Shown in pieces: positions 1 to 12,800 of a DNA stretch of 64,000 bases. Source of the DNA: Sparassis latifolia (lineage: Eukaryota; Basidiomycota; Agaricomycetes; Polyporales; Sparassidaceae); assembly GCA_018466975.1 (NCBI GenBank), contig CM031553.1, positions 124,001 to 188,000 of the forward strand, given 5' to 3'. The notes beneath the pieces are model-generated. The model was not told the origin of the DNA. It did not search any database and saw only the letters and a list, made by a program, of their open reading frames with translations. The first letter of the stretch is position 1. Every line of letters starts with the position of its first letter. The position numbers and the translations under genes were made by a program.

Positions 1-3000
1 AGTCCTCTGCAGGAGATACCGAAGGTGACCTGGCTGTTGACATGAATCATCGCTTTGAGTTGCGTGACATCAACGTCATGTTCCCTGAAGGCGAGCTGTC
101 CGTCGTTACTGGACCGACTGGGAGCGGGAAAACTGCACTCTTGGTACGTCGAACATCCCTCGCTCTTGACACAGGCATCAATGATTGGTAACAATGGGCT
201 AGATGGCATTGCTGGGTGAATTGACACGTTTGGAAGGCCGCATCGTGATGTCGAAGAACCCGTCGAAAGTGGATGAACACGGTCTGTCGCATACAATCTC
301 GTATTCGGCGCAATCTCCATGGTTGCGCCATCAATCGATCAAGAACAACATTATCTTCGGGTTCCCTTATGACGAGGAGCGTTACAATGCAGTCATCGAA
401 TGCTGCGCTCTGCAGACGGACCTGAGCATTCTTGAAGATGGAGACGCGACAGAGATTGGCGCTCGGTGAGTCATGACTAGCTCTGGTTGCATGACATTGC
501 ACTGACGAATTGCATGCAGGGGTGTCAGTCTTTCCGGTGGACAGAAGGCCCGGTGAGCATGTGCTTTTTCACTTCTGCACTGCGATGACGGCTGAGTGTT
601 ATTTAGAGTTGCGCTCGCACGTGCAGTGTATGCGGTACGTCGCTTGAGGTGTATTGTTTCGGCAGTAGTTAACGATACTCGGTTTGTAGCGTAGCAAGTA
701 CGTCCTACTCGACGATCCTTTGAGTGCAGTGGTGAGTGCTACCGGACTGTGACCTCAACCACGATTTACCTGTGGTCGTAACAGGATAGTCACACTGCGC
801 GCTTCTTGGTCGAGCGGCTCTTGTGCGGACCTCTGTTGGAACACCGTACTGTGGTACGTTCATCTTAACTTTCCACGAGCGAATGGCTCAGTCTCTTGTC
901 AGATCCTCGTCACCCATCATGTCGAGCTCGTCCTTCCCGGAGCGCACTACCTTGTACGTATGCTAGATGGGCGGATAGATATGCAGGGCATGATCAAGGA
1001 TCTACGTGCCCAAGGCATTTTGGATTATATTACTCATGATGAATCAGTCGAAGCTCACAAGGAAGAACAGCAAGTGCAGGAGGAAGAGAACAAGGGAAAC
1101 CCCAATGCAGAAATTGATGCCGAAGGTTCGCCTGAGACAGCAGTGGAAGCAACAAAACCAAAGTCCGCCAGAAAGCTGGTGGAGGAGGAGAAGAGAGAAA
1201 CTGGCAGCGTCAAGTGGTCCATCTATAATACCTATCTGAAGGCATCGTACGTTGTGGATTTCACGTCATACTTCTGCCTTGACTAAATAATGCGCAGATC
1301 TTATTGGACGTGGATTATTCTGTTCACTTTAGTTGTTGCGACCCAAGTATGTATTATCACGTTATATCGTTGGCGATTATGTTGACCATTCGTGTAGTTC
1401 CTCGGAGTCTCAGGAAAGCTCTGGATCAAGGTAACCTCACGACCCTTATTTTGGCTCAGCCGAGCTGACATCCATTTCTCTAGGTGTGGGGTGAGGCCTA
1501 CGGTGCACCAAACTCCACCTCTATGTATATGTACAAGCCTTGGGCGACTTCCCACCATGACGTGCTCATGGACGAGTCGTATCACAATCTCCAACTCGTG
1601 CAAAACGCAGTCGCTCCCTCCGTTCCGGGCAAGTTCCTCGGCATCAACTGGCCTCCTGCTCAGCAGCATCCGTTCTTCTACGTTGGCATCTACCTGGCCA
1701 TTACATTATCCACTGGCCTAGTCAATATCACCGCAGTCATTACCCAGTATACCGGAGCGTTGAGGGCTTCGCGAGTTCTGTTCGGGCAAATGTTGAGGAC
1801 GGTCGTGAGAGCTCCCATGCGTTGGCATGATGTCACTCCGCAAGGTCAGTTATTTCTTGGATGACGGTGGAAACGTCACTTATAGGCATCTCAACGCTAG
1901 GCCGCAAGTTGAATCGTTTCAGTAAGGTGGGTCGATTTGCATTGCATCCGTTGTCTCAACTTAGAAATCTTCGCTGGTAGGATATAGAAACGGTGGATTC
2001 TTCCCTTGCGAGTTCACTGCAGGCCGTTAATACTTCGCTGGCGAGTTTCGCTGCATCTGTAATCACAGTAGTGTATGCCGATCGTCCTCAGTATCACGAT
2101 ACACCCCTTTGCTCATACGCTAGGTCACAGCGTCGTCTTTCCGCTCTTCATCATCCCTGCTTCAATCCTCAGCTTTTTCTATCGCCGTGCAGTCATTGGA
2201 TACCTCCATACTGGTCGTGATCTCCGTCGTATGGAGTCTGTCACGCGCAGCCCAATCTTCGCAAATTTCAACGAATTGCTGGAAGGTATTGTCACAGTGC
2301 GCGCCTTCTCCGCTGAGCAGCATTTCCTAGAGGATCTTTACACCAAAGTCGATCTCACCACTAAAGTTAGTTCTGTTCCTTCTTTGAGCTTTCTTTCACT
2401 TCACTGATCCAACAACGCCCATTTCATTAGATGTGGTACAGCTTCTGGATGACTAACAGGTGGTTGTCCTTGTATTTCGATTTACTCAACGCATGCGCTG
2501 TTCTGGCGACGACGTTATTCGCACTTGCAGGCTATGTCGAAGCAGGTATTGCTGGTGTCTCCATCACATCAGCCATGTCCTTCACTACCAGTGTCTACTG
2601 GGCATGCCGTTTCTGGACGTCCTTGGAGCTCGACCTCAAGTACGTTTCCGTCTCCTGATTACATGTTTCGGAACTGAAGCCAATTTGTGTCTTAGCTCCG
2701 TAGAACGAGTTGTTGAATACTTGGATATTCAGGAGCCACCCGCTGTTATTGAATCAAACCGTCCTCCTGCTTACTGGCCGTCGTCCTCGAGTCCTAACAA
2801 GGACTCAATGATTGCTGTGGAAGATCTCGTTATCAAGTATTCGCCAGAGCTTCCTGCGATCTTACACGGTGTCTCGTTCACTCTCAAAGCGAAGGAACGG
2901 ATTGGACTGCTGGGGCGAACAGGTAGTGGGAAGTCGACACTTGCGATGAGCATCCTGCGTTTTGTGAGCTGAATCGCTCCGTATATGGGTGAACGTTATG

Positions 3001-3968
3001 TAACGGTCTTTCTCTCGACCAGGTTGATCCGAGTAGAGGGCGTATTCTAATTGATGGCGTTGATATCTCCACCATTGGACTTTATGACCTCCGCTCAAGA
3101 ATTGTGAGTCATTGCAGTACGAAGGCTATCGCACGATCACGCTGACGGCCGAACTCTCAGATGTTTATCCCGCAGGTGCGTCTGGCAGTTGCCAAATTAA
3201 CACGATAAATCCTCAACGGTTCAAACCAGGACGCTACTCTCTTCTCGGGAACGCTGCGAGACAATCTTGATCCCTTCGGTGAATGAATAGGCTTCGGTGA
3301 TATGAGACAATCAGTACTGACCGTTCGTATTCCCAGGCGAACACGAGGACAGCGAATGCCTCGACGTACTGTACCGTGTCCAGATGCTGACAGACAGCCA
3401 GTTGGAGTCTCAGAAGTCATCGCGCGAGCCCTCGCGTCCGGCGTCAATTATAGAACGAGAAGGCACCATTGCGTCTGTATCCATGAGTGCAACCGAGACG
3501 GAAGGCAAGACGGTCATCACGCTGGATACACAGGTCTCTGCGGGTGGGACGAACTTCTCTCAAGGCCAAAGACAGCTCATAGCGATGGCACGGGCTTTGC
3601 TCCGCCGGAGCTCGATCATTGTTCTCGACGAGGCCACGAGCAGCATCGATTTCGCCACCGACGCAAAGATCCAGGCGACTATTCGAGAGGAGTTCAATGA
3701 CTCGCTCTTGCTGACCGGTACATCCGTGAAAAATTCCTGGCTATTGCTGGTGCTAACTAAATCGATAACAGTCGCGCATCGCTTACGGACTGTCATCGAC
3801 TACGACCGCCTCCTCATTCTCGACAAGGGTGAACTCGTAGAGTTCGACACGCCGCTGAATCTCATCCAGAAAGAAAATGGCATTTTCCGCAACATGTGCC
3901 TCAAGAGTGGGACATTTGCAGAACTCGAGGCCGCAGCGAAGGCAAAAGCAGAGCAGGACTTGCTGTGA
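1..3968 (+). CDS. ABC transporter, ABCC/MRP-type, C-terminal part (5' truncated by window)
   Basis: This is a multi-exon gene whose 5' end lies outside the window. In order one sees NBD1, with a Walker A motif GPTGSGKT near 110-135, the signature SLSGGQKARVALARA split over two introns (520-640) and a Walker B LLDDPLSAV near 705-730. Next come an acidic linker (960-1230) and the second membrane domain (1295-2640), then NBD2 with Walker A GRTGSGKST near 2915, a signature-like FSQGQRQL in place of LSGGQ (3553-3580) and Walker B IIVLDEATSSID (3616-3650). It ends at a TGA at 3966-3968. NBD1-TMD2-NBD2 with a long acidic linker fits full-length ABCC exporters of the Ybt1/MRP type, which use ATP to export conjugates or drugs across vacuolar or plasma membranes. 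The substrate cannot be inferred. Introns of about 50 bp interrupt the frame many times. No break was seen in the part present. Confidence 0.9.
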
Positions 3969-4376
3969 ACGTGATGCGAGCCAGTATCAGAGATCCGCAC
4001 TGTCTATATTATCGTGTACATTTTGCTTAGGATATCATGCTATTTGTAGACGCTTTGCTTCGACTCATCAAACGAACCCGTACCTTCAGTTGAGGACACG
4101 AGGGGATTAATCTCAGGGGCGCATGCTACAGGAAGGTGCGAGATCAGTGGACGCAGGTTTGATAATATATATATTGTCCTCCGTGCTCAAGTTTGTTGGG
4201 CGACATAGTGTCGGCGAATACATAACAGTGGCATCTTCCGGAGTTGTGGTGGGATACTGATGTCACGCGGAGTCACAGAGGGCTTCGCTGCCCAGTTTGG
4301 CAACCGTCTAAGTATCTCCGAACCGCTACCCTGAAGTTCATGATTGTTCAAGGCCTTCGGGATCTTGTCGTCTGGC

Positions 4377-5857
4377 ATGGATATAGCCCCCGGACATAAC
4401 ACAATTGCTCGACTACCCAGCAGGAACGTGGAGGTGTACACTTCTGAAAACTCTGTTATCGCAGGTACGGCTCCTAAACCCAACTTAAACTTCAGTTTTC
4501 GCAAACTTAGCGAGACAATCACAGGGTTTTGGCAATATGGCAGGGTCACTTGGGTCACCTTCTTCGCTTGGTTGACCAACGTCTTGTGCGTACCGGTGGA
4601 CTGGGCGATTTTCGAATATGATGTTGAGACGCGCCGTGTTGGCGAGGAGAAGCGTTCCGGGGATACAATCGTGCAGCCGGGACATTACGTTTTACTCACT
4701 ATCGGTGGGCTTGCTGATCATTCGTGTTCTTACTGAAGACGTATATCCGGCATAGATGGTCGTCCTACCAGGGTTTTCGTAACTTCCGAACGTGCTCGTC
4801 CTCGAATTCCTACGCACTCAGAGACTCCCGCCCGAGTGAGCCATGCGCACTATCTCGTTGACCAGATTGGTTATAGTTCTATTATCAGGACAACCATTAT
4901 CGTTTACGTTCGCGCGCTAGGGACGGCAAGTGCCTCATTACCGGATTGGAAACGAATACGTATTCCCGACTGAAAGCCGCTCATATCTTCCCGCGAGCGC
5001 ATTTGACGGAGGTGAGCCTACCTTCCCTGTACACGCACTTGCGAGCTGACAAGAACAACTCTTAGTGGTTACGAAAGGGCTATGCCAGCATGATCACCGA
5101 TACTCTGGACGAAGCGTACCTCGGAGGATCTTCCAAGATCGATTCTGTGCAGAATATCATTACATTGCGGAGCGACTTGCATGATTCTTGGGACAATTAT
5201 GAATTTAGCGTAGACCCTGATGTCAGTGTTTTTGTTATCTTCAACCGCTTAAACTCTGAGCCCTTATTGTAGAATGATTATCGCATCACTGCTTTTGTGA
5301 ATGGAAACGCCGATATCGACGGCCTCCACCTTGACCTTAGCCACATCCAGGACCCTAGCCTCCGCCCCATTGATGCATTGTTCAGAGATCACTTCATGCA
5401 AGGTCTCTTCAAACATGTCAAGGGTGAGACAGATCTGACTTGGGACTACGACGACTTTGGAGATGCTCTCGGCGAAGGTAATTTTGACCTTTCGAAGACT
5501 GAGATGTGGGGAACTAGACAAGGAAAGGAGTATTTTGAGCTGGCTTTGGAGGATAGACTCTTGGACCACAGGGTCTCACAGGAATACCCTCGTATGTAAT
5601 CTCAGAGCATCGGTACTATGTTTGTCTTGCGCGAGCCGCTGCGTGCAAGTATACGAGTAATAACACATTTGATCTGGACCTATCCTGCAGGAACTGATCT
5701 TTTGGCGTATATGGATACGTTCAACCTCGCTGTGCGTCACTGGACGGCGATAGGGCTGAACTGGACTATATGCTCAGTCCAACCTGTTCTCATCGTCACA
5801 GCAAGCTCAGCCTGGTTGGGCCGGTCAAAGAAGCTCAACGAACAGGGGCGCCTCTGA
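4377..5857 (+). CDS. HNH_2-type endonuclease domain protein
   Basis: The start is the ATG opening MDIAPGHN. Exons are 4377 to about 4703, about 4758-4835, about 4890-5010, 5066-5220 and 5273-5596, joined by canonical introns. The HNH region reads CLITG, then AAHIFPRAH, then NIITLRSDLHDSWD: the Cys/His pattern of the HNH_2 family (Pfam PF13391) common in basidiomycetes. The C-terminal part (5297-5590) is acidic. The family is presumed to bind or cut nucleic acid, but no substrate is known for the fungal members. A gtatgt donor at 5593 and the tgcag acceptor before 5691 suggest a last exon ending at 5857. Without that splice the frame stops at 5599. The domain call is firm; the C-terminus is not. 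Confidence 0.75.
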
Positions 5858-6844
5858 CCATCGAGTGCGCGCTGCACTTTCACGCTCGGCCGCGCTGTCG
5901 TACGCTGACATCTGAATCTTTCCGGCTGGCCCACCTGATTGTAGGTCTCTGACACTACAGGCGCCAACCGGGCGTCGTCGAGCACTCCTCTCCCGCTCCA
6001 GTCGATCCTGTCGACCAAGTTCGAGTGAGCATCTCGTTTGATGATACAGTGCATATATTCACTGGAACGCCAGCTGTCGACATCCGGGGGCGGACATGAT
6101 CATAATCAACCTATCATATTTCCGACGACCGGAGGCACATTAACAATACTCGAGCGCCCGAACTCAAACTATAGCGAGACAGTCATGCCAAAAAGCTCCT
6201 AGAAGTGCTCCAGACATCCGGGCTCGCCCGACCCCACAGTGAGAAAAAACAGATAAGCCACGCCAGAGGGCGCGCAACCCTCACCAATCGAACACGGCGG
6301 AGCACTCAGCTTGCATCATAGTCCCGGTGCATAGAGATAGAGCCAAGGCAGCGTGGCTACTGCTCCTAATTAGGTGCCGTGAACAGGTAGAACACGCTGG
6401 AGGGAGCGCAAACCGAGTAGTCCAAACGCGGCGATAGTGTACTGTACCTGGAGTGTATTACCTGGAGTGTATTGGATCGGCGACGGGCGATTGCATCATC
6501 GGACGCTGGCGCTCAGGGAGGCTTTTAAAGCGCAGCTGCCACTCGGAGGCCCAGGTCTTGAGGATCAGCACAAGCGAAGCGTGGTATACAGCGGGAACGC
6601 CACCAGCGGATTTCGCTGTCCTCCCGAAGGCATACCAGCCCGCACCGGTGAGAGCAAGGCAAAGGGGCCACTTTGGGCATCCAGTCAGCCAAGCTGGGGT
6701 GTCACAGCCCTCAGTGTGTAGCAATTCGAGCAGAAACGGCCTCCTGAGATCCCAAATGATCGTCACGGGTAGATTACATAATCCTGATTCTAATGTGCGC
6801 TTGTGTGCGGTCGTTCTTCAACACCGTCCTCGACGTCCTCGACT
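5858..6844. other. Intergenic stretch, no gene recognised
   Basis: About 1 kb between the HNH_2 gene and the next gene. Open frames here are short and overlap on both strands, with no recognisable motif. A 15-bp unit (acctggagtgtatt) is directly duplicated near 6446-6474. The last 100 bases would hold the promoter and leader of the gene starting at 6845. Confidence 0.5.
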
Positions 6845-7864
6845 ATGGAATCGCTCAATCTCAACATGCTCGCCAGCTCGCTGCCACCATCCAATCTCGC
6901 CAACGCAGAGAAGGAGCTCACCAACAACTTCAAAGGTGAGAGTCGACTGTTCGTGCCTAGTTGCTTGTCCTGACCTCGATCAGCGGCCGCCCTGAGCCTT
7001 ACGACGTTTTACCGCACTTCCCGGCGCACGTCGAAGCGGGCGTACAATGCAGGCTACGCCGCGGCGTGCCAAGACATGCTCCTCATGATCCAGCAAGGCG
7101 TTTCCACGGGCGAGTCCAGCGATACCGCCGGGCAGGGTATGACCATCGGCAGGATAATGGACTACATCGAAGCACGGCTCGAGGCCATCAAGTCGCGAGA
7201 AGAGGAGGAGGACGAGGACGAAGAGAAGGAGAAGGACAGGGAGAAGGAACGTGCTCGTCCGGCCGCCAGCGCCAGCGTTGGCTCGAAGATCGCATCAAAG
7301 CTCCCGAGCGCATCGACAGTGAGTCAGGATCACATCATCCACAGCTACCGTCTCACGCTTCTTTAGGGCGCACCACCCACTCCACAAACGCCATCGCTCA
7401 CTACTATGCCACCGCCCGCCATGCCGTCGTCCCCGTCCCCAGCACCGCCCATCCCACTGCAACGCACATCCAAGACCCGGCTATTCGCGCTCTCGAATCC
7501 GAAGGAAGTCTCAGTGTTCAATGCCATCCCGACCAATTCGCGCCTGTTTGATACCCCCGATGTTCCCGTCGCCATCATCCCCGCACAGAACGCACCGCCA
7601 TCGCCCGCGGCGATCATGCCCGAGACAGTCGGCATGAAGCGGCGACACAACGTCATGATGCTCGACTCTGCGACACCTGCTCCCTCCGTCGCCGCGGACG
7701 CGGCTGTGGGCACGAGCCGGCGACGCACGCGGAGCACGCGCGGTGCGGCTCTTGGCGCAGCGCCAACACACCAAGTGCAAGACCAGAATCGGAACGTGGT
7801 GTCCTCGGACGCTATGGACGTTGAAGAGGAGGGACGAGAGCGGAAGCGCGTTGCGCGCCGATGA
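6845..7864 (+). CDS. Conserved basidiomycete protein of unknown function
   Basis: There are three exons (6845-6935, 6984-7318, 7367-7864) with clean GT-AG junctions and a continuous frame from ATG to TGA. The N-terminus (MESLNLNMLASSLPPSN) leads into a conserved-looking helical block ending YNAGYAAACQDMLLMIQQG. A short charged coiled segment rich in E/K/R follows (exon 2 end, about residues 95-115). The C-terminal half is Pro/Ser/Ala-rich and of low complexity, with basic clusters (TSRRRTRSTR, RERKRVARR) that look like nuclear localisation signals. I do not recognise the family. The basic tail and lack of membrane segments suggest a nuclear protein, which is inference. The three-exon structure closes without any frame problem, so the gene looks intact. 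Confidence 0.8.
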
Positions 7865-8232
7865 GTCGCTGTGCGTCGTCGTCCTTGTGGTCTGTGTGAG
7901 ATAGAGCGAGTTCTGCGGGAGTCCATGCATCATTGTAATGTACCAAGCATACTTATGTCCCGTCCTCTGTGCATTGGCTTACGCCCTCCATGACCGGTTA
8001 TGAGCAGGTTACGTTGTAGTGTGTCCCACTTCATTCACTTCGCGCACGCGCTTATGTGTGCTTTCACCCGCGCTATTCTACAACATACTCGCAGTGAAGT
8101 AGACGTCAACTCGGTAGCGATATTGTACTATAAGTTCTTTGTCGTTATAATTGTCTCGAAGGTCGGCGTGAGCAAATTCTTTTTTTCAAAATGCGGTGAC
8201 TTCGGCAAAAGCTATGCCACACTCGCGCACAC
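7865..8232. other. Intergenic stretch, no gene recognised
   Basis: The 3' flank of the preceding gene runs into the 3' flank of the minus-strand tRNA. Nothing else is seen except T-rich and A-rich runs; aaaa within gcaaaagc near 8203-8210 is a TTTT Pol III stop when read on the minus strand, about 25 bases past the tRNA. Confidence 0.5.
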
Positions 8233-8326
8233 GACCAACGCAGGAGTCGAACCTGCATCTCCTGACGACATCGATATGAGGTTCTTCACACGGCAGTCAA
8301 GCGCGTGACCGCTCCGCCAGTCGGTC
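8233..8326 (-). tRNA. Intron-containing tRNA, isotype uncertain (formal anticodon GCC)
   Basis: Read on the minus strand, the 5' GACCGAC and 3' GTTGGTC form a seven-pair acceptor stem with one G-U. A-box TGGCGGAGCGG and a perfect B-box GGTTCGACTCC are present, and the T stem is GCAGG/CCTGC. CTTGA and TCAGG pair as the anticodon stem with about 31 bases between them, which implies an intron of about 24 bases after position 37. Read literally, the bases after the invariant T33 are GCC, which would mean Gly, but the D-arm (GAGCGGTC) looks more like Leu or Ser tRNAs. The isotype is therefore left open. A TTTT run follows within about 30 bases, as expected for RNA polymerase III termination. Confidence 0.7.
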
Positions 8327-10471
8327 AAGTTAAAAGATCTTGAAGTAATATCTATACTCCTGTGACTTTAAGCAGAGCCAACGCCGGGTATAATTTGGTT
8401 GCCTCACTGCAGTACGGCTCTCGTTAGTCTCATACCAAGCACCATCCGCGTTCGGACGTTATCAGAGGGGTTTGTGTCGAACCTAGGGCTCTCCAAAGAG
8501 TACTCATTCGAAATATACGAACTTGCCGAGCTCCACGCTACGACTCGGAAATTTTATCCGAGGATATCTTTCTCTGTGCCAGTGAAGAGACATCAGGTAT
8601 TTTGTATCGCGACTTACCAGTAAATGTATGGCACAGGCTCACGAACATTGTACAGTCACGGTGTCCTCACCTTTCATTCAAGCTTACGCCCCCTCCTTAG
8701 GTTCCTATTCTGACAGGTACGTCCATACTTCCTCAGTCTACGCTTGCGGGCGTTCTATCTCTGTAGTTCCTCGTATATATTAATTGTTCAGTACACCTCT
8801 CTCGCTCCACCAGGTCTTCGCGCCTTCCGTCGGCTCTCCCTTTTTCCCGCTGTCCAGTTTTCCAGTTTTGTGAACACCGAGTATGACAGATGGGGAAGGT
8901 GTCGCGCTGGGCCGTCCTCGCGATCCATCTTTGGCGTGTAGGCACCTATGCGTGCGAGCGCAATTTCACAAGCCAAACCCGAGATAGGCTTCTCATCTAG
9001 ATACTCCCATTGCGCCTATCTCCTTCCTATGATAGACCTCGATGATTCCGATCGTGCGTGGGAGATACGAAGGGCAAGGACCCTGTCGTGGAAGTAGATT
9101 CCGCACCACCCGGCAACCTCATCCACACAGCCTTCCGGCGTGAATACGGTGGCACTGCATTCGGTCCTACGTACCAGAAGCAACGTTTAGATCTCGAACG
9201 CCGCACCAGATGTCATTTTTCCCGCGACGGTGCGCTGCAGTACTGGTATGCATCGTGCTTCTCGCGCTCTGCTTAGTGGCATCACGCCTGCGTCATTCCC
9301 CTTATTATCCCCCTCTCCTTCAGGCCTGCAAACGAGAGGAGAGAGATACAGTGGTGTGTCGATTGTGCCTGTGCCGCGGAGCTGCACTCGTTGCGCCAGA
9401 CGTTGTAGGAGTTTTATCCTCCTCTGCACGACTCCGACTTTATTTTTATAGCCCATTCAGATCTATCAGCCAACCCTTGCCTCCTTGGAACGTACTGTCC
9501 GGATCTCGACCATTCCGCCGTATAAATCTGGTGAATCATGCCGGCGTCGCGGCCACTTTGCTGGTGCTTCGAAAACGTGGGTTCCATCGCATCAAGACTC
9601 CAGTTCGTGATAGTTAGCGGACGGAAACAAGAGTATACGGTGTTCCGACCAAAGGGGGCGTCGGCCGAGGGACATAGCTTCGCCCGAATTTCACGCCGTT
9701 TTCAACCCTTCTAGCTCGTCGAAGAGTCCTCGCGATACATGATAATCTAAAACCGGCGAGTGTCCGATCTACGGAGATACAAGGAGATGTATGACCGCAT
9801 CGTCTTCTACAGTCGTCGGGTGCTTGGGCCCGGTCGCCCGTCGTTCTGTGATAGCCAGTACCTGTGAGAACAGTATGCTGATGTGAACTTGAACAGTTAA
9901 GTGCCATGTTGAAAGAATTCGATATGATTGGTCCCGGTGGACTGGTCATCTCTGTGTTTGCTCTGCTTCCTTTTCGCAGCCATCGCGGCACTTCCCAAAC
10001 CCTCTTCGAGTGTGAAAGGTGTTTACTGTCCTCCGTGGACTCAACACTAGTGGTTTGAAGTTCTTGTTTTCTCGACTCTCATATCATCACTCATCGCATA
10101 ACAACGGTGCAGTGCGAGGCTGTACTAGTGCCAGGGCGAGGGGCGGGCTTCTTGTGAAGCCAGTGCAGATGCCTAAAGGTTCGTTGATTGCGTTTGATTT
10201 GATTGAAATTGCTCGAATGAACATTTTGAGTTCGAACAGAGACCAGAGCACATCAACCTCCCACGCACCGGAGCCCTGCCCGATCTTCGCAACTTTATCT
10301 TCGTCGTCATGATGATGCATGCAGGAGAAAATGCGGCGGACAGTTCCTGTCAACATGGCCGACATAAGTAGCAACACAATCTGCTCGTCCGAATGCCGCA
10401 TTCTGCGCACACCTCGAAGAAACATCTTGCTGTGGTCTCTATCAGCTGAAGTGTACCCTCCAGTTTCCACA
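8327..10471. other. Intergenic stretch, no gene recognised
   Basis: About 2.1 kb. Open frames up to about 135 codons occur on both strands (for example 9210-9617 plus, 9614-9991 minus), but they overlap one another, lack intron-bounded continuations and match no motif I know. The last part holds the upstream region of the DUF6533 gene. Confidence 0.45.
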
Positions 10472-12257
10472 ATGTCTTCGGGAGATAACCATAATGCAGA
10501 GCTGGTCCAATTGGCTCATCAGAAGTTCGTGTCTCTCTGTATTTGTTTCATGGTGCTTGTTGGGTAATGTGTTTACCTTGGTCAGCTTTGTAAGCAACTG
10601 CTGCGGTAAAGTGGTTACAAGTGAGTATTTGTACTGAATACATGATCCGAAGCTGATGGAGATCTTTGCTAGCTGTGCTTTTTTTTGAGCGTGCAATATC
10701 CCTTACTGATGAAATTGACTACATATGAAGGTGCAAGAAAACTGGAGTTACAGTCTTATTTATCTCCAACCACTTCCTTACATTGGTATTGGCCTTCAGT
10801 ATGGTGATGGGGATCCCCCTGTGGAGTACAAACCAAGTAGGCGCCATGGTTGTATCTGATACTTCGTACATTATGACTGATGCTTGTCTAATTATTGTCT
10901 CCTCAGAGGTCTGGTTCTTCTTCAATAGAAAATAGAGACCAGCTCATTATATTTTAGTTGTGATGCCATAGCACTGTTATTTAGCACTTGTGCAGAATTG
11001 CTTTTCCTCGAATTGGCAGATAAGTCACTATGAGTCTGAATGGTAATTCAATGTTTATAGTCATCATTATTCTTTAGCATTCTTAGCCCTTCAGGTGTAT
11101 GCAGTAGGAGGTCAGGCATGGCACTCTGCTGCTGTTGTATTCATATTGAGCTTAGTGCCCTTTGCAACTAATTTGGTACTGTTGACCCCACTGGAGAAGA
11201 TGTAGTGTGCACTAACTTGTGAAATTTTAGTATAACTTTGCCTCGTCCGGGTATGATATTACGGTTGTTTCTGGCATTGGACCGATCTGCATGCAGACTT
11301 CAAATGTAGTACAACCTGGGTCGTAGGTGTTATCTTCTCCCACTAAGTCTTCTGCTAACAGGCAGGCAGATGTATGAGTCATACTCCTCTTGTACGATGA
11401 ATTTCTTGCCTTCACAGCTTACTATATCTTCCAACAGTCTACCTTGAAACACAAATCAGTGTCATTATGGCAGACATAATTGTTCTTATGGTAATCTGGA
11501 CGAAGACCTACAACATGAAGAGATTTGCAAACTCAGCTCATATGGAGGCTCCTTTGATGACTCTCTTACCGCGAGATGGTTAGTGCACATACTGTTCACC
11601 AAAACCTTCCTTTGTTCAAAGCTCATTCAGTTAATTCCTAAGGCACTTTGCACTTCATGTGAGTACAGAGTGTGACAGCAATTCAAGCTGACAATACATT
11701 ACAGATTGCTTCTCCTGCTGAACCTGGCACAAGTGCTGTCAGACTACTATGAGGTGTGTTTTGCTACTGTTACTTTCTATCTGCTTACCTCTAACATGCA
11801 TTCTCATCAGGTCAACCCATTTATGGTCTACTTTGTTAATGCGTTCGCTCATCCCTTTACATTTACTAGAACTTACACTCACATAATCTTGTGGATTCAC
11901 GTGTCTTATCATATCTCATTTCCTCCTGAATCTGTGTCAGATGCACATCGTGCAAATTCACATTACTTCTAATATCTCCTATATGCACACTTCTGTGCAG
12001 AGCTTGCCATTCGCCTCAAGGATTGTTGGGAACATGAGTGCATCACTCAGTCTTGGATCTCCATAGAAGTTGATGATCTACATATGTTGGACCTTCCAGA
12101 AAATGGCCTTAATGTCTCAGATGGTGGAGAGGGTGCTGGTGAGGAGAGAGTGACAGGAGAAATTGAGCTTCTTGAGGTTCAGGCAGTGTCTTCCGAACTG
12201 CTTGGGATGAAAATCATCACTGTTGCCAGAGGGACAGAGGCCATCATTCCTGTATAA
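10472..12257 (+). pseudogene. DUF6533-type seven-TM membrane protein, probably inactivated
   Basis: The start is MSSGDNHNAELVQLAHQ at 10472. Exon fragments in order match the DUF6533 pattern: a short helix ending SLTDEIDYI, then CKKTGVTVLFISNHF, the conserved block ALQVYAVGGQAW with VFILSLVPFATNL (11080-11175), a segment with MADIIVLMVIWTKTY (11468-11512), a last hydrophobic segment near 11705-11750, and a soluble tail ending at TAA 12255-12257. In this family the DEI.YIW motif has a Trp before the basic KRK/RCK stretch. Here the codon is TGA (10726-10728), so translation would stop after about 40-50 residues. No intron with GT-AG ends removes it. Members are Agaricomycete integral membrane proteins of unknown function. 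One or two other junctions are also hard to splice, which supports decay. Confidence 0.65.
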
Positions 12258-12466
12258 GTGAGTGTTGATCCTCTCTCATTGCTGTATATATTACTCAAGT
12301 TACTGTTGATATCTGATGCAGATGTTCCAGCTGTGGATTGCTGCTCTTGACATTGTAGACATGTGGCTGACATTCTTATCCCATTGAAATTCTAGACTGA
12401 TTGTTCACATGTATATGGATCACTTTCATCATAATTGAATGCAGCAAATTTGGTATCCAATGCACA

Positions 12467-12474
12467 AACATAGG
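12467..12474. repeat. Left target-site duplication of hAT element
   Basis: The octamer aacatagg directly precedes the left terminus TAGTGATGTGC. It is repeated exactly after the right terminus. Eight bases is the duplication length of hAT transposition. Confidence 0.9.
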
Positions 12475-12679
12475 TAGTGATGTGCACGGCCCGGCTCAGC
12501 CTGAAAGTCATGGCTTAGGCCCAGCTTGAGAGGGCTCAGGCTTGCTCAGAGGTCAGGCTGGGCCTTCTCCGATGGCTTAGGCTTAGCTCGAGCTCAGGCT
12601 TAGCTCAGGCCAGGGCTTCCCAGTGCAGAGCAATTGTTTTCTAGATAGTTAGTACAAAAACATCATCGTCGTCATCCCC

Positions 12680-12800
12680 TTCATAGTCCTCTAATCCCTC
12701 AGCATCCTCTAATCCTTCAGCATCCTCTAATCCCTCGGCATCCTCTAATCCCTCAGCATCCTCTAATCCCTCAACATCCTCTAATTCCTCTACTATATTA
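12680..12800 (-). repeat. 18-bp minisatellite in transposase tail
   Basis: About five to six imperfect copies of an 18-bp unit (plus strand cctctaatccctcagcat). On the minus strand they encode repeats of LEDAEG just before an acidic DDDDD run, in frame with the hAT transposase C-terminus. Confidence 0.85.
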
